64,000 bases of DNA from an uncultured Jannaschia sp. (GCA_947494145.1 CANLTZ010000016.1:1-64000); one strand, 5' to 3'. Positions 8,686 through 19,949 are shown, counted from the first letter of the stretch. The notes: a model not told the origin generated them from the letters alone. Numbers and translations: made by a program.

Positions 8686-8716
8686 TTGACCTTCCAGTAG
8701 GGGGAACCCCCATCTG
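8686..8716 (+). promoter_or_regulatory. CueR-type promoter of copA
   Basis: TTGACC, a 19-base spacer containing TTCC-N7-GGAA and then CCCC, followed by CATCTG. This is the best match in the window to the classic CueR box. It ends 36 bp before the copA start codon. Confidence 0.75.
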
Positions 8717-8751
8717 TGATGTGGAACGCCGATCCAAACAGGAAACACCCC

Positions 8752-11256
<2,505 letters not shown>

Positions 11257-11280
11257 GGCCCAGGCATCGGGCTATCCGCC

Positions 11281-11311
11281 TTGACCTTCCATCGCGGGAA
11301 CGCCCGACGTC
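11281..11311 (+). promoter_or_regulatory. CueR-type promoter before the DsbA-like gene
   Basis: TTGACC, a 19-base spacer with TTCC...GGGAAC...CCC, then GACGTC. The downstream half (CCCGACGTCC) is the same as in the ccmF promoter, so these two sites are close relatives. Confidence 0.6.
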
Positions 11312-11401
11312 CGGGTCTCGAATGCCGTGCCGCATGGTCGCGGATTTCGACACCGAACCGACGAACCTCCACCGATACGCCCCCGCATCCAAGGTGACGC
11401 C

Positions 11402-12127
11402 ATGCTCCGATCGATCGCCCGCCCCACCCTCCTACTTGCAGCCGTGTTGGCCGGATCGCCGCTCCTCGCCGACGAGATCACCCCAGAAGAGGTCAAGCGC
11501 CTGGCGCTCGAGGCGATCCTCGAGAACCCTGAGATCGTGATGGAGGCGGTGGCCCTCCTGCAAAGGCAGGAAGAGATCGCCCAGGCCGAAAGCGCCCGTT
11601 CGGCCATCGCCTCTGAAGCGGACGCGCTCCTCGCTGACGCGCCCGTGCTGGGCGATCCGGCGGGCGACGTCGCGGTGATCGAGTTCTTCGACTACAACTG
11701 CCCCTATTGCCGCCGCGCCAAGCCCATCCTGTCCGAGTTGATGTCCGACGATCCGGGGGTGCGCGTCGTCGGTCGCGAATGGCCGATCCTGGGCGAAGGC
11801 AGCGTCTTCGCCGCCCGCGCCGCGCTCGCGGCCCGGGCCCAAGATCTCTACGAGCCGTTCCACTGGGCCCTCATGGGCATGGCGGGGCGGGCCGAGCGCG
11901 GCTCCGTCCTGCGCATCGCCGAAGAGGTGGGTCTCGACGTGGAACGCCTGCTGACGGACATGGAGGCGCCCGAAATCGACGCCCACATCGCCGAGTCCAT
12001 GCGGCTCGCCGACCTGCTGGGTTTCTCGGGAACGCCGTCCTTCGTCGTCGGCGAGACTCTGCTGCCCGGTCTCGTCGATGCCGAGACGTTGGCGGCGGCG
12101 GTCGCACGGGTTCGGGAGGCGCGCTGA
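11402..12127 (+). CDS. DsbA-family periplasmic disulfide oxidoreductase
   Basis: This 241-residue protein has a signal peptide (LLLAAVLAGSPLLADE, cut near residue 22). A charged helical linker follows, then a DsbA-type thioredoxin fold with FFDYNCPYCRRAKP (CxxC near residues 99-102) and the cis-Pro loop SGTPSFVVG. It resembles the Com1/ScsC/BdbD group, which either oxidises secreted proteins or protects them from copper-induced misfolding. The gene is monocistronic, with its own CueR-type promoter 91 bp upstream. A second DsbA, with a DsbB partner, is at 61181-61840. This one has no DsbB nearby. Confidence 0.85.
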   Translation: MLRSIARPTLLLAAVLAGSPLLADEITPEEVKRLALEAILENPEIVMEAVALLQRQEEIAQAESARSAIASEADALLADAPVLGDPAGDVAVIEFFDYNCPYCRRAKPILSELMSDDPGVRVVGREWPILGEGSVFAARAALAARAQDLYEPFHWALMGMAGRAERGSVLRIAEEVGLDVERLLTDMEAPEIDAHIAESMRLADLLGFSGTPSFVVGETLLPGLVDAETLAAAVARVREAR

Positions 12128-12199
12128 GCGCCGGGCATGTCCACCCTTGCAAGCCTGCCGCCAAATCTCCGCCGCCGGCGCAGGTGCGCTCGCCTTCCC

Positions 12200-13210
12200 T
12201 CAATCCGGCTTGGTGATGCGGATCTGATGCACGACGCCGTCCGTCTCGACCCGGGCGGTGGTCTCCAGTGTCATCGGATCCAGCCGCCAGAGTTCCGCCG
12301 AGGCCGAAGAGCTGACCAGGAGACCTGGAGCCCCGAGAGCGACGTGATAGGGTTCGGTGCCCGGGGACCGCTCCAGCCGCTCGCCCGTCTCCCGGTCGAC
12401 ACGCACCACCATGTCGCGTTCCGTAGCCGCCACGGTCACCGCTTGCGCGTCGATCTGCACGCCATGGAGCGTGCCACCGACGTCGATAGAGGCCTCAATC
12501 CCATCTCCGGAGACCAACGCCACCGCGTCCTCGTCGGCGAGGGCCGCCGCGACGGTGCCGTCGGGCGCGAGCTCCATGTGCTTGGGTCCGCCGTCCAGCG
12601 GAACGTTCGACAGGACGATGCCGCGCGCCGCATCCAGCCTGCTGATCGTGCCGTTGCCCGCGTTCGAGACCAGGAAGACGCCCGCCTTGGCGTCGTAGAC
12701 GGCGTATTCCGGCTCGGGACCGGTGCGGATCGGCCCACGGACCGACAGGTCGTCCAGATCGATGATCGACACGCCTTCGAGGCCCGGATGCGTCACCACC
12801 GCATAGCGTTCGGTCGCGTCGACCTCGACATGATGCACCATGCCGGGCACCTCGACGCGCGCCATCGGCTCGTGGTCGGCGATGCGGGCCAGGGTGACGA
12901 TGCTGACCGACCCTGTGCCACCGGAGGCCCCGCCGTGATGCGCATCGTGCGCGTCGGCGTCCATGTCGGCAGGCTTGTCCATCTCCGCGGCCTCCTCGCG
13001 GGCCGTCTGGGCGAGGCTGCCGATGACCAGAAGCCCGCGCCCCGGCGCCACGGCGAGCCCGTGCGGATTCTCGACGCCGTCGACGCGACCGACGACCTCC
13101 AGAGCGTCGTTCAGGTGCAGGACGCTTCCGACGTCGCCCTGCGGCAGGAAAACGTCCGCGTGGGCGGTCCCTGCAAGGAGGCCTGCGATGAGAGTGGGAA
13201 CGATGCGCAT
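12200..13210 (-). CDS. Periplasmic YncE-like (YVTN) beta-propeller protein
   Basis: This 336-residue exported protein has a signal peptide (residues 1-18, ending AHA-D). Propeller-type repeats follow, of the form D-x-V/G-x-E-x-A-x-Y/F-D (for example PEPEYAVYDAKAG, GPKHMELAPDG, EPYHVALGAPG). An acidic/His-rich insert, DADAHDAHHGG, around residues 83-93 could bind metal. Similar proteins sit in zinc and copper clusters as periplasmic metal-binding propellers, but the substrate is not known. The start has a GGAGT site. A CueR-type promoter lies 30 bp upstream. The gene is convergent with the DsbA-like gene. Confidence 0.75.
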   Translation of the reverse strand: MRIVPTLIAGLLAGTAHADVFLPQGDVGSVLHLNDALEVVGRVDGVENPHGLAVAPGRGLLVIGSLAQTAREEAAEMDKPADMDADAHDAHHGGASGGTGSVSIVTLARIADHEPMARVEVPGMVHHVEVDATERYAVVTHPGLEGVSIIDLDDLSVRGPIRTGPEPEYAVYDAKAGVFLVSNAGNGTISRLDAARGIVLSNVPLDGGPKHMELAPDGTVAAALADEDAVALVSGDGIEASIDVGGTLHGVQIDAQAVTVAATERDMVVRVDRETGERLERSPGTEPYHVALGAPGLLVSSSASAELWRLDPMTLETTARVETDGVVHQIRITKPD

Positions 13211-13239
13211 GATCTTTACTCCTGATGCGTGTTTTACGG

Positions 13240-13270
13240 GATGTGGGGGCTTGCCGCGCTGGAGGGTCAA
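13240..13270 (-). promoter_or_regulatory. CueR-type promoter before the propeller gene
   Basis: Minus strand: TTGACC, a 19-base spacer with CTCC...GGCAAGCCCC, then CACATC. It has the same -35 and spacing as the other sites, but the second half of the dyad is less conserved. Confidence 0.5.
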
Positions 13271-13432
13271 GAAGCGCTTGGCGATACCGGCGGCATCTGC
13301 GTTGAGACCCCGTTTCGCCCCTAGACGCCCCGACTTCCACCCGTCCGGATTCGACGCGCTACCGAGGATAGCGGGCCCTCGGCTCATCCGGATTGTAAGG
13401 ACGCGTATGACCTCAAATGAGAGCCACCCCGA

Positions 13433-14068
13433 ATGCGGACGGACGGGCGGACCATGATGGAGCGGCACTTCGCTCTGGACCTGCCCGCCGGACGCTTCGC
13501 GTGGAACGTCCTGATGCTCAGCCTCGCGGCCCTCGGGCTTCCGCTGGCAGCATATCTGTCGCTCCGGCCCGGCGTGGCCGAGATGCTGGCGCAGGGCGGT
13601 ACGACAGCCGCCCAGCTTCTGCTGCGGCAGGTCGCCTTGAACGGCGTGCCGGTGGTCTTCGCCGTGACGTGGGCGGGGTTCGTCCTGCACGGCCTGCGCT
13701 CCCGGCCCGGCGCCGCTCCACGAACCCCGTGGATAGTGATGCTGGCCGACGCGCCCCTTCGGCTGACGATCTTCGGACTCCTCCACCTCGTCGTCTACGT
13801 GCTGGCCGCGGACTGGTTCGGCTCCTTCGGGGGCGATCGCGCGACCGCCCTGCGCGTCGTAGCGCCCACGCTGGCACGCGCGGCGGCCTTCGAGAACCTA
13901 TCCGGCGCCTATCTCTACGCGGTGCTTCTGGCTTCCCTGCCTGCGCAGGCCTCCGCATCTCGGCCGCCGGGCGGCAGGTGTCGGGCGGTCGCCCTTCTCG
14001 GCCTCCTCGCGTGGACGGCCCTCTGCGTCTCGGCCTTCACCGCGATCCTCGTGGCAATCGCGCGCTGA
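13433..14068 (+). CDS. Unknown integral membrane protein in copper island
   Basis: This 211-residue protein has about five hydrophobic segments, at approximately residues 20-45, 70-95, 105-135, 150-170 and 180-208. No motif is recognised. It sits between the propeller gene and the multicopper oxidase. Its start is uncertain: an ATG at 13454 has a GGGCGG sequence just before it and gives MMERHF, a plausible shorter form. No TTGACC-type promoter was found upstream. Confidence 0.55.
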   Translation: MRTDGRTMMERHFALDLPAGRFAWNVLMLSLAALGLPLAAYLSLRPGVAEMLAQGGTTAAQLLLRQVALNGVPVVFAVTWAGFVLHGLRSRPGAAPRTPWIVMLADAPLRLTIFGLLHLVVYVLAADWFGSFGGDRATALRVVAPTLARAAAFENLSGAYLYAVLLASLPAQASASRPPGGRCRAVALLGLLAWTALCVSAFTAILVAIAR

Positions 14069-14085
14069 CCGCGCGGCGGCCGGGA

Positions 14086-15609
14086 TCAGGCGGTGAGGAA
14101 CTGGCCCATCATCCCGGCATCCTCGTGCTCCAAGATGTGGCAGTGGAACATGAAGGGCACGCCCCGTTCGGTCGTCGCCTCGATTTGAACCAGCAGATCC
14201 CGCGTGCCGTCGATCACGGCCACGTCCTTCCAACCCGTCTCCTCGGGCCGACGCGGATCGGCGATCCGGAACTTCAGCCCGTGCGCATGGAACGGATGGG
14301 CCATCGAGTCGGTCGTCACCCGCCAGCGCTCCACCGCGCCGCGGGGGGCGGTGAAGTCGACGCGCCCCGCGTCGAAGGGTTCGCCGTTGATCGCCATGAC
14401 GGGCCCGCGCCCGACCATGCCCCGCGCCATCTGCAGGGGCCCCATGTTCTCCTGCAGGGCGAAACGGCGCGTGACGTCGGGGGCGGACAGGTCCGGCTCC
14501 TCCGACGTCAGGCGGGCCGGAACGGCGCCGCGCGCGGGCCGCGCGGGATCGGCGCGCAGCGTCATCAGGGCATGTGACGCGCTGCCGCCCGCCATGCCCC
14601 CGCCCATCATGCCCCCGGCCATGGCACGGGCCGTCACGCGCGGGGTCGCGGCGCCGCACGCCCCCATGTCGATCACCACCTCCGCCCGCTCGCCGGGCGC
14701 CAGCGTCACCGAGCCGACCTCGACGGGCGCGGGCAGCAGACCCTGGTCGACGCCGATCAGCACCGCGGCCCGATCGAAGGCGATGGCATGCTGCGCCGAG
14801 GTCGACGCGTTGATCAGGCGCAGCCGCACCGGACCAGCCGGGACGGCGGCCTCGGGCGCGAACTGCCCGTTCGCGAGGACGACGTCGCCGACATATCCAT
14901 GCATGATCTCCATCAGGCCGGGATCGTAGATCGCGGCCCCGTCGGAGCCGAACCGCTTGTCCTGCAGGATCAGTACGAAATCGTCGACGCCCGGCGTGGA
15001 CGGCAGGCCCAGTGCGTCCGTGGCGTCGTCGTCGACGATCAGCGCGCCCGCGAGGCCGGCCCAAAGGTCGGGCGCGGTGCGGCCATGCACATGCGTGTGG
15101 TACCAGAGCGTCGCCGCCGGCTGGGCCACCGGCAGCGTCGCGTCCCAGGCCGCGCCGGGCGCGATCACGGATTGCGGTGCGCCCCCGTCGGACGGCGAGG
15201 GCACGTTCAGCCCGTGCCAGTGGACCGAGACCGGCACGGGCGTCGCGTTGGCCACGCGCGCGGCGACGGTCGTGCCGCGGCGCATCCGCAGGGTCGGGCC
15301 AAGATAGGACATCGCGGCGTCCGGGGCCGAATACCCCATCGTGGCCGTAGGTGCCCCCGCGCCGAAGCGGGTCGTGCCTGCCCCGGCGCTCAGGTTCAGC
15401 GTGCCGCCCCTCGCGTCCAGTTCGGGCAACGGCCGGAACGGCGCGCCGGGCTCCGGGGTGCCGACGGTGCTGCGGCCGGTCATTCCGCCATGCCCCATCC
15501 CGTCCATCATGCCCCCGCCCATGCCTTGCCCCCGCAGGAGCGTGGGCGTGGCGAGGCCGAGGATCGCGGCTCCGCCCGTGACGATCTTGCGTCGGTTCGT
15601 TCTCAACAT
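14086..15609 (-). CDS. Multicopper oxidase, CueO/CopA type
   Basis: This 507-residue protein has an N-terminal Tat-like signal (RTNRRKIVTGGAAILG). A Met/Gly-rich stretch (GMGGGMMDGMGHGGM) and a later one (MAGGMMGGGMAGG) resemble CueO copper-binding methionine segments. The copper-ligand motifs are complete: HWHGL, WYHTHVHG, HPFHAHG and the C-terminal HCHILEHEDAGMM. The enzyme would oxidise Cu(I) to Cu(II) in the periplasm. The length is typical of three-domain CueO. No CueR-type box was found directly before it. It follows the membrane protein gene in convergent orientation. Confidence 0.93.
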   Translation of the reverse strand: MLRTNRRKIVTGGAAILGLATPTLLRGQGMGGGMMDGMGHGGMTGRSTVGTPEPGAPFRPLPELDARGGTLNLSAGAGTTRFGAGAPTATMGYSAPDAAMSYLGPTLRMRRGTTVAARVANATPVPVSVHWHGLNVPSPSDGGAPQSVIAPGAAWDATLPVAQPAATLWYHTHVHGRTAPDLWAGLAGALIVDDDATDALGLPSTPGVDDFVLILQDKRFGSDGAAIYDPGLMEIMHGYVGDVVLANGQFAPEAAVPAGPVRLRLINASTSAQHAIAFDRAAVLIGVDQGLLPAPVEVGSVTLAPGERAEVVIDMGACGAATPRVTARAMAGGMMGGGMAGGSASHALMTLRADPARPARGAVPARLTSEEPDLSAPDVTRRFALQENMGPLQMARGMVGRGPVMAINGEPFDAGRVDFTAPRGAVERWRVTTDSMAHPFHAHGLKFRIADPRRPEETGWKDVAVIDGTRDLLVQIEATTERGVPFMFHCHILEHEDAGMMGQFLTA

Positions 15610-15648
15610 TCCGTCTCCTTCCGGCCCCGTGTTGTGGCCCTCGTCACC

Positions 15649-16029
15649 TCAGCGCTCGACCGGCAGGCCGGCCTTTTCCCAATTTTCCAGCCCGCCCTCG
15701 ATGACGCGGGTGTCGTAACCCATCCGGTCCAGCGTGGCCGCCGCCAGCGCCGCCCGCGCGCCCGAGGCGCAGAGCAGATCGACGGCCGTGCCGCCCCGCA
15801 TCGCCGTCAGGCGTTCGCTCGCCATCGGGCTCTCGGGGTCGGCATGGGCTTCCAGCAGCCCGCGCGGGATATGCAGCGCGTCCGGCACGCGGCCCTTCTG
15901 TTCCAACTCATGCGGCTCGCGCACGTCGAGGATCAGACCGTCGCCCGCTTCGCCGGGAGCCACCGCCGCGATCCGCTCGCGCGCCTCCGACACCAGGTCC
16001 TTCATGCTCATGCTCATGCTCATGCTCAT
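15649..16029 (-). CDS. Rhodanese-like sulfurtransferase
   Basis: This protein is about 127 residues. A single rhodanese domain starts at ILDVREPHELEQKGRV and has the catalytic loop LLCASGARA (active Cys), ending GGLENWEKAGLPV. Such proteins carry persulfide sulfur between the BigR-linked dioxygenase and acceptors. The start codon lies in a run of four ATGAGC hexamers, giving an MSMSMSMS N-terminus, so the exact start is ambiguous by multiples of two residues. It is 28 bp after the MBL gene and probably in the same operon. Confidence 0.85.
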   Translation of the reverse strand: MSMSMSMSMKDLVSEARERIAAVAPGEAGDGLILDVREPHELEQKGRVPDALHIPRGLLEAHADPESPMASERLTAMRGGTAVDLLCASGARAALAAATLDRMGYDTRVIEGGLENWEKAGLPVER

Positions 16030-16057
16030 CTTGTCGTCCTTTCCGTTGCGCCCCGGT

Positions 16058-16966
16058 TCAGAACCGGTTGGCGGGAATCCTGAAATAGCTATGCCCATCC
16101 GCCTCGGGCGCGGGCAGCGCGCCGCCGCGCAGGTTGACCTGCAACGCGTGCAGCATCCGGTCGGGCAGGGACAGCGTGGCGTCGCGCGCCTCGCGCGTCT
16201 TCACGAAACCGGCCTTGTCGGTCCCGCGCGCAACATGCTTGTTCTCGGCCAGATGCGTGGCCACGGTGGCCTCCCACATCGGTGCCTCGCGGTCCTCGGT
16301 GCCGTAGTCGTGGCCCACGAAGAGGCGGGTCTCGTCCGGCAGTGCCAGGATCGCCTGGATCGAGTCCCACAGTTCGGAGGCCGAGCCGCCGGGAAAGTCG
16401 GCCCGGCTCGACCCCATGTCGGGATACATCAGCGTGTCGTGCACGAAGCCCGCGTCGCCCGCGACGTAAGTGACCGAGCCCAGCGTGTGGCCGGGCGACA
16501 GCATCGTGCGGAACGCGAGGTCGCCGACCTCAAACCCCGCGCCGTCGGCCAGCAGCGCGTCGAAGGCCGCATCCACGTCGAAGGCGTCGGGCGCGTTGTA
16601 GAGGTCGCGCCACAACTCCGCGATCTCGCGTACCTTTTTGCCGATAGCATTCGGCACGCCGGTCCGCTCGCGCAGCCAGTGCGACGCCATCAGGTGGTCG
16701 GCATGGGGATGGGTGTCAAGGATGCGTTCCAGCGTCAGGCCCCGATCCGCGATCAGGGCCAGCACGCGCTCGGCGCTCTCGGTCGAGGTCCGGGCGCTGG
16801 CGGGGTCGAAGTTCAGCACGACGTCGATCGCCACAGCTCGCCTCGTGCGCGGACAGGCAGCGACGTATTGCACCGAGCCGGTATCGGCCTCGTAGAGGCC
16901 CCAGACATCGGGGCTGCCCGGGCCGGTGGACGGGGAATGGCGGGTCAGGTGCTGATGGTCGGTCAT
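16058..16966 (-). CDS. blh: Persulfide dioxygenase, metallo-beta-lactamase fold (Blh/ETHE1-like)
   Basis: This 302-residue protein has metal-ligand motifs THPHADHLMAS (HxHxDH, near residues 86-96), SPGHTLGS and GHDYG. The single-domain layout and the ARTSTESAERVL segment match the Blh hydrolase that is co-regulated with BigR. The enzyme oxidises glutathione persulfide to sulfite during hydrogen sulfide detoxification. It is divergent from the bigR gene across a short region that holds an ATTAGA-N4-TCTAAT palindrome. Confidence 0.88.
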   Translation of the reverse strand: MTDHQHLTRHSPSTGPGSPDVWGLYEADTGSVQYVAACPRTRRAVAIDVVLNFDPASARTSTESAERVLALIADRGLTLERILDTHPHADHLMASHWLRERTGVPNAIGKKVREIAELWRDLYNAPDAFDVDAAFDALLADGAGFEVGDLAFRTMLSPGHTLGSVTYVAGDAGFVHDTLMYPDMGSSRADFPGGSASELWDSIQAILALPDETRLFVGHDYGTEDREAPMWEATVATHLAENKHVARGTDKAGFVKTREARDATLSLPDRMLHALQVNLRGGALPAPEADGHSYFRIPANRF

Positions 16967-17038
16967 GGTCCCTCCGGCGTTCGTGCGGCGCGGGCTCGTC
17001 TTCGGACGGGCAACGCGCTAGCTTCCCCACATGAACAA

Positions 17039-17054
17039 ATTAGAAGCCTCTAAT
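17039..17054. promoter_or_regulatory. Probable BigR/SqrR operator
   Basis: ATTAGA-AGCC-TCTAAT is a perfect 6-bp inverted repeat in the short region between the divergent blh and bigR genes. AT-rich palindromes of this kind are bound by BigR-type ArsR repressors. If the repressor gene starts at the ATG at 17031 the operator lies in coding sequence. If it starts at 17082 the operator is upstream. Confidence 0.6.
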
Positions 17055-17081
17055 GTTCCATCAGACCCCCCGGACGACACG

Positions 17082-17399
17082 ATGGCCGCGCTGGAGGCGC
17101 GGGCCGCACATGTCGCCGCGCGGCTGGCCGAGGCGGCGAACCCCAAGCGGCTGCTGATCCTGTGCCACCTCGCGGGCGAGGGGCTGGACCCGGCCGGGCC
17201 GCCCGGCGAGGCCTCCGTAGGCGAGCTGCAGGCCGTCACAGGCCTCGGCCAGTCAGCCCTGTCGCAGCATCTGGCGCGGCTGCGCGCGGCGGGCATGGTG
17301 GCCACCCGCCGCGACGGCCAGACGATCCTGTACCGGCTGGGCGACAACGAGACATTCGCCTTGATGCGCGCCCTTCATGACACGTTCTGCGATCCTTGA
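17082..17399 (+). CDS. bigR: Sulfide/persulfide-responsive ArsR-family repressor (BigR/SqrR-like)
   Basis: This is a winged-helix ArsR protein of 105 residues from this start, or 122 from the ATG at 17031. Its helix-turn-helix is VGELQAVTGLGQSALSQHLARLR. Two cysteines stand where BigR/SqrR form a di- or tetrasulfide bond: one in LLILCHLAG and one four residues from the end in HDTFCDP. No ArsR-type metal site is visible. It would repress the divergent blh-rhodanese operon until sulfide appears. The downstream start is preferred because the operator palindrome then falls outside the gene. Confidence 0.85.
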   Translation: MAALEARAAHVAARLAEAANPKRLLILCHLAGEGLDPAGPPGEASVGELQAVTGLGQSALSQHLARLRAAGMVATRRDGQTILYRLGDNETFALMRALHDTFCDP

Positions 17400-17430
17400 C
17401 CGGCGGGCCCTGACCGGCGCACCGCGCGGG

Positions 17431-18372
17431 TCAGGCCGGGGCGTCTCGGTCCCGCGCCGCCACCTCAACGGTCACATGCGCCATCCCGGTTGTCTTGCGC
17501 ACCCGGTCCTTGACCGCGCGACGCACCCCGTCGGCATCGGCGCCGGGGGCGGTCTCAACCTCCAGCGTGGCCATCGGCCGCTCCTGCGTGATCGACCAAG
17601 CGTGGACGTGGTGGGCACGGGCGACGCCGGGCACCTCTGCCTCCAGGTCGGCGGCGACCGCGCGCGCGTCGAACCCCTCGGGCGCGCCCTCCAGCAGGAT
17701 GTGCCCGCTCTCGCGCACTACGGCCCAAGCCGAGCGCAGGATCAGCAGCACGACCAGCACCGACAGGATCGGATCGATCGGCATCCAGCCCGTCCAGAGG
17801 ATGACCAGCGAGGCGATGATCGCAGCGACCGAGCCCAGCAGGTCGCCCAGCACGTGCAGCGCGGCGGCCCGGACGTTGAGGTTGTCGCCTTCCGCCCGGG
17901 ACAGCACCCAGAACGCCAGGACGTTCACGAGAAGGCCGCCCACCGCCACCCAGAACATCAGCCCGCCCAGCACCTCGGGGGGGTCGCGCAGCCGCTGGAC
18001 GGCCTCGAACAGGATCCAGGCCGCGATGGCGAACAGGCTGATCCCGTTGACGAAGGCCGCCAGCACCGAGAAGCGGTCGAACCCGTAGGTCCGCTTCCAG
18101 TCCGCAGGCCGCCGCGCCAGCCGGAAGGCCAGCCAGGCCAGCACCAGCGACGTGAAGTCGGTCAGCATGTGCCCCGCATCCGCCAGCAGCGCGAGCGACC
18201 CCGAGACGAGGCCGCCCACGACCTCCGCCCCCATGAAACCGCCGGTCAGGACGGCGGCGATGGCGATGGCGCGCTCCTTCGAGCGCCGCGCCCCGGGCGG
18301 GTCGTCGGATGACAGCGTCGGCCGGTGAGAATGGCCCGCGTGGCCGTGATCGTGCGATTGTTCCTGGCCCAT
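17431..18372 (-). CDS. Cation diffusion facilitator (CzcD/ZitB-like)
   Basis: This 313-residue protein has a His-rich N-terminus (SHDHGHAGHSHR), then six membrane helices. The first A-site Asp lies in LLADAGHMLTD and the second in AALHVLGDLLGS. A cytoplasmic C-terminal domain contains HHVHAWSIT. CDF proteins export Zn2+, Cd2+ or Co2+ in exchange for protons. The start has a strong GAGGAGG site. It is convergent with bigR. Upstream the frame is open into a remnant of another transporter. Confidence 0.92.
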   Translation of the reverse strand: MGQEQSHDHGHAGHSHRPTLSSDDPPGARRSKERAIAIAAVLTGGFMGAEVVGGLVSGSLALLADAGHMLTDFTSLVLAWLAFRLARRPADWKRTYGFDRFSVLAAFVNGISLFAIAAWILFEAVQRLRDPPEVLGGLMFWVAVGGLLVNVLAFWVLSRAEGDNLNVRAAALHVLGDLLGSVAAIIASLVILWTGWMPIDPILSVLVVLLILRSAWAVVRESGHILLEGAPEGFDARAVAADLEAEVPGVARAHHVHAWSITQERPMATLEVETAPGADADGVRRAVKDRVRKTTGMAHVTVEVAARDRDAPA

Positions 18373-18710
18373 GACGACCTCCTCCCGAAGCGAACGCGCG
18401 GGCGGCGCGAAAGTGCCACGCCGCCCCCCCAGATGCCCTGCCCCCCATCGGGGATGCAACGCGTCGACGACGAAGGGATGGGCATGGGCGCGGCCGCCGG
18501 CCAGATGCGGATGGTCCATGGGCAGATCGGGATGGGCGTGCGGCAGGACGTCGGGCGCGCCGCCGGGCCAGAGCCGGACGGCCAGCGCCAATTCCGCCGC
18601 CGCCAGCGCCGCCATCGCAACGAACGCCGCGTCCAGCCCCGCCCCGGCGCCCAGCCGTCCGGCGAGCGGGTAGGTTAGCAGCCAACAGGCATAACGTGGC
18701 GGGACGTTCC
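18373..18710 (-). pseudogene. C-terminal remnant of an MFS transporter
   Basis: In frame with the CDF gene and just upstream of it, about 110 codons read NVPPRYACWLLTYPLAG...ALAVRLWPG, then a His/Pro-rich tail with LPHAHPDLP and ALHPRW. This is what the end of an MFS permease in such metal clusters looks like. The 5' part is missing: a TAG occurs near 18712 and unrelated sequence begins there. The remnant marks the left edge of the defense island. Confidence 0.55.
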
Positions 18711-18734
18711 GCTACATCGATTCGCATCAAGAAC

Positions 18735-19949
18735 TCAGTCTTCCTCCGCCTGCTCCTCGCGTCTTTGGAGAGAGGTGATCACATGGGCAAGACGGCGTAG
18801 CAGGTCGTCGTATGTCAGCACATCGACCATGTTCGCGTACTGCCGCTTGATTACATCTAGATCGAGTCGGTGATCGCGAGGCCGCCCCTTCACCATGCGA
18901 TCTTCGGGATCACGACCCATAATAATGAGGCCCTTGGGGTTCGCTATGCGGATCGAGAGATCTTCGGGAAGCACGTCGCGGTAGCGGTTCGTCAGCGTCC
19001 GCTCGCCTTCCACCCCCCATTTTGAGAGGTGGAACAGATACTTCTCGGTCTGCATGACGGTGCCGGTCAACTCCCGCGTGGGGATAAAGTTGTCGCGATA
19101 AAGCGTGTGACCGAGGACCGCGGCCGCATCGGGCTTCTTGATCTCGATCACGTCGAGCGCGCCACCCGCGTCGACCAAGCACAGGTCGATCTCGCGCTTG
19201 GTTGGGCGCGCCGGGTTGGAATAGACGTCCCGCACGGGAACGCTTTCGAGAACTGCAACGTATTTGGGGAACAGCAACAGGATCACCTTGGTGATCATTC
19301 GCTGCCAATCCGCCTCGCTGCGACCGGTCTCCTCCCCCAGCCACCGCGTGATGAGATCGCGGAGGTAGACGTATTTTTCGATCTCGAGCCGTATGAGATC
19401 GGCCTGCGCCAGCGGGGCACTGCTGACGACTGACGCCCGGCGGTCTAGGTACCGCTGATAGGCCTCCTGCGCGCTGCGCATCGGTTGAAGCACCTCCCCC
19501 ACGACGGTCTCTACGCGCGCCTGCGCGTATCGGTTGAGTTCGCCGGTGGTGGGGAACCTCGCTTGGAGGTCGCTGAATAGTTCGGGTGAAATCGCGCCGG
19601 CGTGGATCTCGGGGTCGCCGATCACGATGGGGCCGTCACCGTCGACAGACTTGGCCACCCGCCGGAAAATGCTGACGTTTCGTTCGGCCGCGAATGTCTT
19701 GCGTTCGAGCGGTACGGTATCGGCTTGGAGCCAGACGTCGTTGGGGATGTCGAGGATGCGACCAAGGATGCGGTGGTACCCACCTGTCGTTCTTGCAAAA
19801 ATGAATTTGAGCGGTCCCGACGTCTCATCGTCGTCCTCATGTCCCGACGCGCGGTCGAGGAGAGCGTTCGCACTGATAAGGTCCGTACGTCTGAACTTGA
19901 ACACCCGGCTGACGCGCACCTCACCGGATGTTTGCAGCTCGCGCAGCAC
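18735..19949 (-). CDS. sduA: Shedu anti-phage nuclease SduA (DUF4263)
   Basis: This 404-residue protein has an N-terminal region of about 200 residues. Its C-terminal PD-(D/E)xK nuclease domain contains REIDLCLVDAGG...DVIEIKKP: catalytic Asp255, Glu269 and Lys271, followed by RELTGTVMQTEKYL, the Shedu DUF4263 signature. Shedu is a one-gene defense system that cuts nucleic acid during phage infection. The likely start is GTG (giving VLRELQ). The frame stays open about 46 codons further upstream without any ATG, so the N-terminus is uncertain and could be slightly truncated. It is monocistronic and on the strand opposite to the CBASS genes. Confidence 0.85.
   Translation of the reverse strand: MLRELQTSGEVRVSRVFKFRRTDLISANALLDRASGHEDDDETSGPLKFIFARTTGGYHRILGRILDIPNDVWLQADTVPLERKTFAAERNVSIFRRVAKSVDGDGPIVIGDPEIHAGAISPELFSDLQARFPTTGELNRYAQARVETVVGEVLQPMRSAQEAYQRYLDRRASVVSSAPLAQADLIRLEIEKYVYLRDLITRWLGEETGRSEADWQRMITKVILLLFPKYVAVLESVPVRDVYSNPARPTKREIDLCLVDAGGALDVIEIKKPDAAAVLGHTLYRDNFIPTRELTGTVMQTEKYLFHLSKWGVEGERTLTNRYRDVLPEDLSIRIANPKGLIIMGRDPEDRMVKGRPRDHRLDLDVIKRQYANMVDVLTYDDLLRRLAHVITSLQRREEQAEED

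Noticed and set aside
12137-13225. Plus-strand frame of 362 codons opposite the propeller gene
   Set aside because: Antisense to a clear exported propeller protein. No motif and shadow-type composition.
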